In this document: positions 62,943 through 64,000 of the stretch, piece by piece | Position numbering within the stretch: the first letter of the stretch is position 1 | Layout: every line of letters starts with the position of its first letter | From: Mycobacterium sp. ENV421 | Lineage (GTDB): Bacteria; Actinomycetota; Actinomycetes; Mycobacteriales; Mycobacteriaceae | DNA: 64,000 nucleotides | Direction: 5' to 3' | Assembly: GCF_002887815.1 (NCBI RefSeq) | Contig: NZ_PDHO01000026.1 | Span: 1-64,000, forward strand | Program-made: the position numbers and the translations under genes | Notes under the pieces: generated by a model | What the model was told of the DNA's origin: nothing | Databases searched by the model: none | The model's input: only the letters and a program-made list of their open reading frames with translations

Positions 62943-63425
62943 ATGCGAGAACGACTTCGGGGTCCGATGTGGACGGGTCTGATCGTGACCGCCATGATCG
63001 CCGGCGTGGTTGCCCTGCCGGGAAAGGCCGCGGCAGATGCCAGCGATGACTATCCGATTCCGAAGCGGATGATCGAAACCACCTGCACCGTCGACCAATA
63101 CATGGCCGCGGCCCGCGATACGTCCCCGGTGTACTACCAGCGGTACATGATCGACTACAACAACCGCCCCGTCGATGTCGAGAACGCAGCCCGTGACCGC
63201 ATCTATTGGTTCTTCTCTCTCGATGCGACCGGCCGGCGACAGTACTCGGAAGACACTGCGACCAACGTCTACTACGAGCAGATGGCCACCCACTGGGGAA
63301 ACTGGGCGAAGCTGTTCTTCAACAACAAGGGCGTGGTCGCCAAAGCCACGGATGTCTGCATGCAATACCCGCAGGCCGATCCGGCGGTGTGGAACTGGGG
63401 ACCCAATGAGCGGCCGACAGGCTGA
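62943..63425 (+). CDS. DUF5078 exported protein of the mmpS-mmpL operon
   Basis: The 160-residue product has a signal peptide (GPMWTGLIVTAMIAGVVALP, cleavage after KAAA) and a mature part with YPIPKRMIETTCTVDQYMAAARDTSP and DVCMQYPQADPAVW, characteristic of DUF5078. Two cysteines may form a disulfide. ATG 62943 is chosen; a GTG at 62931 overlapping the DUF732 stop is a real alternative. Confidence 0.85.
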   Translation: MRERLRGPMWTGLIVTAMIAGVVALPGKAAADASDDYPIPKRMIETTCTVDQYMAAARDTSPVYYQRYMIDYNNRPVDVENAARDRIYWFFSLDATGRRQYSEDTATNVYYEQMATHWGNWAKLFFNNKGVVAKATDVCMQYPQADPAVWNWGPNERPTG

Positions 63426-63440
63426 GTTGCGGTCCGACAG

Positions 63441-63896
63441 CTACTTCCAGACCAGCAGGTCCTCGACCCCGTTGTTATAGACCACCGAGGTCGGCGCGGG
63501 GCCGGTCACGTCGAAATACAGCTTGCCCCAGGACGTATCGCTCTGCTGCAGGGTCGCGCCGCTGATGCCCTGCGGCGTGGCGGCCTGCCACAGCACGGGG
63601 TAGTTGGCCCCGTTGGCGCGCGCGTTGAAATCCGGGATGATCGGCGTGACGGTGCCCTTGGCTGCGCGCACCTTGGCGGTCGCCTCCCACAACGTGCCCG
63701 CCAGCGGGTAGCCGGGGATCGTGTCGGTGCTGGGCTTCAGGTCGGTGATCTTCCAGACCGTGATCACCTGGTCGCCGTTGTCGACGAGATGGTTCCAGCC
63801 GCCGAACGTGTCGACACTCGGATCGGCCGCCGCGACGGGGGCCAGCACCACCGACAGGCTCACTGCTGCGGCCAGCGCCGCCGCTCTCATCCTCAT
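63441..63896 (-). CDS. MPT63-like secreted immunogenic protein
   Basis: The 151-residue product has a signal peptide (RAAALAAAVSLSVVLAPVAA; cleavage before ADPSV) and the MPT63/DUF1942 beta-sandwich: DQVITVWKITDLKPSTDTIP, GTLWEATAKVRAAKGTVTPI, QQSDTSWGKLYFDVTG. In M. tuberculosis MPT63 is a small secreted antigen of unknown role. ATG 63896 chosen; a second ATG is at 63890. A TAGCGT hexamer stands 8 nt upstream. Confidence 0.88.
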   Translation of the reverse strand: MRMRAAALAAAVSLSVVLAPVAAADPSVDTFGGWNHLVDNGDQVITVWKITDLKPSTDTIPGYPLAGTLWEATAKVRAAKGTVTPIIPDFNARANGANYPVLWQAATPQGISGATLQQSDTSWGKLYFDVTGPAPTSVVYNNGVEDLLVWK

Positions 63897-64000
63897 GAGC
63901 GCACACGCTATGGACGCCCGATGAACGGCAGTCAACCGCGACACGAACTCCAGTTGCGCTGCTCCTCAACGGAAGCTGGCGTACCGACCGTCACGCGCCC
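63897..64000. other. Right-edge intergenic bases
   Basis: The last 104 bases carry the probable MPT63-like gene promoter (TAGCGT at 63905-63910, minus strand). I see no gene in the rest. Confidence 0.5.

Overview
The window is high-GC actinobacterial DNA and comes from a fast- or slow-growing environmental Mycobacterium/Mycolicibacterium rather than M. tuberculosis itself. The evidence is the gene content and order: from alr to the mfpA cluster the genes follow, in mirror orientation, the order I remember for M. tuberculosis H37Rv from about Rv3423c down to Rv3361c (alr, tsaE/tsaB/rimI/tsaD, groES-groEL1, whiB3, sigD-rsdA, guaB2, guaB3, choD, a GH65/phosphomutase pair, guaA, imuA'-imuB, iunH, acrA1, lpqD, htdY, dnaE2, an F420-type enzyme, a nitroreductase, trmL and the mfp conservon). 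PE/PPE genes and the tuberculosis-specific insertions are absent. No insertion sequence, prophage, tRNA, rRNA or CRISPR array was found.

Layout. 1-7013: start of a gene running off the left edge (probably DUF222/HNH), a GntR regulator divergent from alr, then a tightly overlapping operon alr - alpha/beta hydrolase - tsaE - tsaB - rimI - tsaD - second alpha/beta hydrolase (cell-wall D-alanine and tRNA t6A synthesis). 7050-9304: groES-groEL1 under a CIRCE/HrcA operator, with an intercistronic hairpin and a terminator-like 59-nt palindrome. 9305-18774: an accessory block not present between groEL1 and whiB3 in M. tuberculosis (SRPBCC protein, adenylyl-cyclase remnant, small exported proteins, OsmC, TetR/MpaB-like pair, alcohol dehydrogenase, wall-hydrolase-like protein, DUF4349 lipoprotein, CocE-type hydrolase, NmrA-like SDR). 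18792-22639: whiB3, a TPR-like protein, sigD and its anti-sigma factor rsdA, DUF5319. 22739-33244: purine genes guaB2, guaB3 and guaA, interrupted by a DUF559-like gene bracketed by two copies of the 59-nt repeat, choD and a disaccharide phosphorylase/phosphomutase operon. 33347-48043: class I aldolase divergent from the SOS mutasome genes imuA'-imuB, iunH, a large LuxR ATPase regulator, a lipid operon (lpqD - thioesterase - acrA1), htdY, VIT transporter/DUF899, and a HelD/HelR-like RNA polymerase motor. 48133-53685: dnaE2 and small enzymes. 53897-58367: a five-gene roadblock conservon ending in the gyrase-binding pentapeptide protein MfpA. 58354-63425: TetR divergent from an mmpS-mmpL-DUF732-DUF5078 operon; then an MPT63-like secreted protein.

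How they connect. ImuA', ImuB and DnaE2 form the mycobacterial mutagenic translesion machinery and both loci carry a LexA-type SOS box. The three gua genes make GMP from IMP. The conservon links a membrane histidine-kinase-like sensor, a roadblock protein, DUF742 and a small GTPase to MfpA at gyrase. Many promoters here have a TANNNT -10 hexamer exactly 6-7 nt before the start codon, so the transcripts are probably leaderless; I used this to choose several start codons.

The most interesting unexplained structure is a family of three 59-nt palindromic elements (9246-9304, 25490-25548, 26497-26555) with the same termini, the same length and arms that stay complementary although their inner sequence changes. 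Two of them bracket the DUF559-like gene.
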